Assembly (NCBI GenBank): GCA_020434565.1
Contig: JAGRAO010000007.1
Location: 1 to 34,931 of the forward strand
Length of the DNA: 34,931 bases
Source: Bdellovibrionales bacterium
GTDB taxonomy: Bacteria; Bdellovibrionota_C; UBA2361; RFPC01
Direction of reading: 5' to 3'
Shown here: positions 32,357 through 34,931 of the stretch, one piece after another
Numbering within the stretch: position 1 is the first letter of the stretch
How the letters are laid out: every line of letters begins with the position of its first letter
Notes under the pieces: generated by a model
Told to the model about the DNA's origin: nothing
The model's database searches: none
Seen by the model: only the letters and a program-made list of their open reading frames with translations
Program-made: the position numbers and the translations under genes

Positions 32357-33088
32357 CTATGAACCGAGGTCGAGTTTTTCGGCTTTCTCGAAGTCAATTC
32401 TCTCCGCCCTTGGTTGTTGAATCAACTGTTGAAGTCGCTGATAAAACACACTGAGCGCTGCTGGGTACGGACTTCTCAGTCTTACGCGATACATCCCCAA
32501 TGAACGCTGGTCAAGGCCGAGGATGTAAGCGCGCTCGGGCCCTGGCAAGTCAGCTGTTGAAGGATCGAGCTCGATAGAAAGACGATCATTTATCACGTGT
32601 CCAAATTCCAGTTGGGCTCCTCCTCTTTGCTCTGACATCATAATTAATGCGTCATCAAAGAGCGATATCCATACTTCTGTCTGTGCGTTGTTGGAGATTG
32701 CCGCATCAAGCGCGCTCAAGATACCTTCGGCATCGTTCTGTTCATAAACAATCTCCATCGAGCCGCGAAAAATTACACTTAACGTGAGATCTGTCGCTTT
32801 AACAGCAAAAGCGTATCTTCTGGCAGCAGATCGCGCTGCGAGATACTCAAGCATTGCTTTTGGGCGGAGATATTTCCATTTTCTTGATGCGGAGAATTGA
32901 AAGATGATCGGTGAACTCAGGAGCGCAATCCAAAACACCATCATTTGTTGAAAGCCAACTGCCAATGTTCCGGCTACGAGAAGAAGGGCGGCTACGGCCG
33001 CGGTGCCGGACGCGTGAGCCTTCGCCATAATGACGAGCTTTTCCTCCGGGGGAACAATTCGCCAGGTCTCTCTGTCGTCTAGTCTCAT
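32357..33088 (-). CDS. Two-helix membrane protein with cytosolic domain, unknown
   Basis: I start at ATG 33088 (243 residues), with GGAAG upstream; a TTG at 33157 would add a 23-residue piece that overlaps the dyad array. Two hydrophobic segments lie at about 27-50 (GTAAVAALLLVAGTLAVGF) and 51-66 (MMVFWIALLSSPIIF). A soluble domain of about 170 residues follows with strands such as EVWISLFDDALIMMS and RLSIELDPSTADLPGPERAY and a helical end. No family is recognised. The domain may be PH-like (a bPH-type membrane protein layout), which is only a guess from the order of two helices and a beta-rich part. It may be co-transcribed with the AMIN gene. Confidence 0.6.
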   Translation of the reverse strand: MRLDDRETWRIVPPEEKLVIMAKAHASGTAAVAALLLVAGTLAVGFQQMMVFWIALLSSPIIFQFSASRKWKYLRPKAMLEYLAARSAARRYAFAVKATDLTLSVIFRGSMEIVYEQNDAEGILSALDAAISNNAQTEVWISLFDDALIMMSEQRGGAQLEFGHVINDRLSIELDPSTADLPGPERAYILGLDQRSLGMYRVRLRSPYPAALSVFYQRLQQLIQQPRAERIDFEKAEKLDLGS

Positions 33089-33111
33089 ACCAGCTTCTTC
33101 CGCCACGAATT

Positions 33112-33139
33112 TGCCGACAGGTCGGCAATTCCTGCCGAC
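33112..33139. promoter_or_regulatory. Dyad array between the membrane gene and comM
   Basis: TGCCGAC (33112-33118), GTCGGCA (33121-33127) and TGCCGAC (33133-33139) are three exact copies of one 7-mer in alternating orientation, with 2- and 5-base spacers. The first two form a 16-bp near-perfect palindrome. The array sits 24 bp upstream of the minus-strand ATG and 204 bp before the comM start, in a divergent spacer, which fits a shared operator. Confidence 0.5.
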
Positions 33140-33342
33140 ATATCGAGCGCTCTCCAAAGAAAAGTCAGGAGGTTAGCAAATCAGGGGAGCGTTCTTTGTT
33201 CACTAAAGCAGGTTTTAGGCCAGGGATGAGAGCATTGGCACGGGAGAGGCAGGGCGAAGAAGGAGGGAGCAACTTTCGCAACAAACTCGCGAAGAGAGAG
33301 AGGAGAGTCCTTCACCCGTTTTCAGAAGAAAGAGGAGTACCT

Positions 33343-34887
33343 GTGCTCGCTATAGCAAAGACAGCATCACTTTACGGAATCGAATGCGTTCCCGTTCGGG
33401 TGGAGGGGAGAATTCGAGCGGGCAAATCGAGCTTTCAGATCATCGGTTTGGGAGACGTGGCCATCCGGGAGGCGCGAGAGCGGGTGAGTTCAGCGATTCG
33501 CTCCCTGGGCTACTCTCTTCCTGACCAAATTCTTATTAACCTTGCTCCAGCAGAAGTGAAAAAGGAGGGGAGCTGTTTCGATCTTGCGATAGCGGTCTCT
33601 ATCCTATGTGCCGCCGGTGTGGTCGAAAAATCAAGGATCGAATCGGTCGAATTTTATGGAGAACTCGGACTGGACGGAACCATAAAGTCTGTTCGAGGAC
33701 TGCTTCCCCTCTTATCGCGCTCTTTGGACACCCAAGAGCTGCTCGTTCCGTATGAGAATTTACGGGAAGCCCAACTGGCGTCGGATGAACAGTGTATTGG
33801 TGTTCGAACACTGAGAGAAGTTCTTGAATATCTTTCAAAGGGACTCGCTCCCAATCAAGATCAGGGAGAGGAGGGGAGTCAGCCAGAACCTCTGAAATCT
33901 CGTATTACTCTCTCGGACATCGTCGGACAACAGAAGGCGAAAGAGGCTCTCACTATCGCCGCCGCAGGAGGACATAATCTTCTCTTCGTCGGCCCCCCTG
34001 GGTGCGGCAAAAGTATGATTGCTGAACGACTGCCACAAATCCTTCCACCACTTTCACGTAGCGAGCGGCTTGAAGCTGTAAAGGTGGCAAGTATCTGCGG
34101 TGAACCCCTCGAGATGCTCCTGCAAGGCAAAGCACCATTTCGCTCTCCTCACCATACAGTGAGTGACGTTGCCCTAACTGGAGGGGGGTTGCAGCTTCGG
34201 CCCGGAGAGGTGAGCCTGGCTCACAGGGGCGTTCTCTTTTTGGACGAATTTCCCGAATTTCGACGCACTGCGCTTGAAGCACTTCGAGCACCGCTTGAGA
34301 GCGGAAAAGTGCGTGTTGTTCGTGCCAGAGGTTCTGTTGAGTATCCTGCGAGCTTTCAACTCGTCGCCGCAATGAACCGCTGTCCCTGCGGAAGGCTTGG
34401 GGTGCCAGGGACCGATTGTACGTGCAGTCGCAACGAACTTCTACGTTACCTTGGAAAATTAAGTCAACCAATTCTTGACCGGATAGACCTTCAAGTCGAC
34501 TGCGAAGCTGTCCCTCTTAGTTCAGTAAAAGATGGATACCTCAGTAGTGTGCGAGAGCCTGACAGCCCGTGTCTTGAGACGGAGTCTGTTCGAGAGCGAG
34601 TCGAACGGGCTCGGCTCCTCCAGCTCGAGAGGCAGGGCTGTACGAATGGAACGCTTTCGGGATCTTTGTTGCGAAAAGTGATCACGTTGGGGCCCGAAGC
34701 AGAGATGCTTTTGAATGCATTGATTAATAAGCGAGATTTTAGTGCACGGAGACTCGTTCGCATCCTTAGGGTCTCACGCACTCTCGCCGATCTTGAGCAG
34801 CGAAAAAAAATTTCTGACACGGATATCGGGCTCGCTGTATCCTTTATGGCGCTCTCTCGGATTGAGCAATTCGCTCAGGGAGGTTAG
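33343..34887 (+). CDS. comM: ComM/YifB family Mg-chelatase-like AAA+ protein
   Basis: ComM is a hexameric AAA+ helicase that promotes branch migration when single-stranded DNA is integrated during natural transformation; it is also widespread in bacteria not known to be competent. I chose GTG 33343 (514 residues) because GAGGAG stands five bases upstream and the family-typical start (V/M)LAIAKTASLYGIE follows; the frame is open upstream to 33196, but the added part is basic and non-conserved. Order: N-terminal ChlI-like domain (IIGLGDVAIREARERV, INLAPAEVKKEGSCFDLA), Walker A GPPGCGKS at 217-224, SPHHTVSDVALTGGG, Walker B VLFLDE at 297-302, and the Cys cluster NRCPCG with CTCS. The C-terminal Mg-chelatase domain ends in DTDIGLAVSFMALSR. 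Length is normal. Confidence 0.95.
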   Translation: MLAIAKTASLYGIECVPVRVEGRIRAGKSSFQIIGLGDVAIREARERVSSAIRSLGYSLPDQILINLAPAEVKKEGSCFDLAIAVSILCAAGVVEKSRIESVEFYGELGLDGTIKSVRGLLPLLSRSLDTQELLVPYENLREAQLASDEQCIGVRTLREVLEYLSKGLAPNQDQGEEGSQPEPLKSRITLSDIVGQQKAKEALTIAAAGGHNLLFVGPPGCGKSMIAERLPQILPPLSRSERLEAVKVASICGEPLEMLLQGKAPFRSPHHTVSDVALTGGGLQLRPGEVSLAHRGVLFLDEFPEFRRTALEALRAPLESGKVRVVRARGSVEYPASFQLVAAMNRCPCGRLGVPGTDCTCSRNELLRYLGKLSQPILDRIDLQVDCEAVPLSSVKDGYLSSVREPDSPCLETESVRERVERARLLQLERQGCTNGTLSGSLLRKVITLGPEAEMLLNALINKRDFSARRLVRILRVSRTLADLEQRKKISDTDIGLAVSFMALSRIEQFAQGG

Positions 34888-34894
34888 CAATCGT

Positions 34895-34931
34895 TAGTGG
34901 ATCCCTCATTCGTGGAGGGCACTACTCTCTT
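34895..34931 (+). terminator. Probable terminator after comM, cut by the window edge
   Basis: TAGTG (34895-34899) and CCCTC (34903-34907) pair with GAGGG (34915-34919) and CACTA (34920-34924), giving a 10-bp stem with a 3-base bulge and a 7-base loop. The following CTCTCTT begins a pyrimidine tract, but the window ends, so a T-run cannot be confirmed. Confidence 0.5.

Noticed and set aside
32128-32397. 89-codon minus-strand frame around the AMIN start, as a gene
   Set aside because: Starts at a TTG inside the upstream gene without RBS and overlaps the AMIN signal peptide; kept only as an observation.
33196-33342. Longer comM start at TTG 33196
   Set aside because: The added 49 residues are basic and not like the family; GTG 33343 has a good RBS and the conserved N-terminus.
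1-34931. CRISPR arrays, insertion sequences, tRNA or rRNA genes
   Set aside because: No regularly spaced direct repeats, transposase-like frames, terminal inverted repeats or tRNA-like cloverleaf with a T-loop were recognised.

Overview
The window reads as a piece of a Gram-negative bacterial chromosome of medium G+C, densely coded on both strands, with no insertion sequence, phage gene, CRISPR array, tRNA or rRNA that I can recognise. Gram-negative is inferred from a lipobox lipoprotein with a glycine zipper and a periplasmic AMIN-domain protein. The purine genes are the small-PurL and Fe-S/propeptide-PurF types (not the enterobacterial large PurL), smc is followed by ftsY, and there is a B12-binding radical SAM protein of the TIGR03960 type plus a prkA-yeaH-spoVR cluster. 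Together these fit a deltaproteobacterial-grade lineage (Myxococcota, Bdellovibrionota or relatives) better than an enteric bacterium. That placement is an inference and could be wrong. Arginine is very often encoded by CGA.

Layout. 1-988 (-): 5' part of a TIGR03960-like radical SAM gene that runs off the left edge, divergent from smc (1288-4821, +), which has a long acidic insertion in its head and short arms. ftsY (5208-6833, +) follows and converges on a small alpha/beta hydrolase (-). 7825-10071 (+): an RNase D-like exonuclease with a large unassigned C-terminal half. 10268-12643 (+): a secreted beta-propeller-like protein ending in a hairpin terminator, convergent with a RecJ-type nuclease (-) that has a near-consensus promoter. 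14870-16389 (-): a GH37/GH63-type glycosidase and an overlapping small unknown gene. 16481-17167 (+): an ACT-domain protein, possibly translated from a leaderless mRNA. 17185-17976 (-): a Yip1 membrane protein.

18187-23137 (-) is the stationary-phase/stress cluster prkA -> yeaH -> spoVR -> small two-helix membrane protein, with a strong hairpin between prkA and yeaH and a repeated operator-like motif upstream of prkA. An 84-residue unknown precedes it. 24213-27951 (+) holds purL-purF behind a near-consensus promoter. purS and purQ, which a small PurL needs, are not in the window. dcd (-) supplies the dUMP branch of nucleotide metabolism. 28990-30388 (+) holds a one-helix protein, a TPR-like protein, an unusual stack of hairpins and a glycine-zipper lipoprotein. 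30484-31224 (+) is a methyltransferase. 31236-33088 (-) is an AMIN-domain protein and a two-helix membrane protein. comM/yifB (33343-34887, +) closes the window, separated from the membrane protein by a compact dyad array.

Most of this is core housekeeping. I see no clearly new multi-gene system. The most unusual items are the SMC head insertion, the RNase D-like protein with Glu at a catalytic Asp position and a possible decayed second exonuclease fold, the prkA-yeaH intercistronic hairpin, the altered trehalase-like enzyme, the hairpin stack at 29827-29919 and the operator-like arrays at 23388-23430 and 33112-33139.
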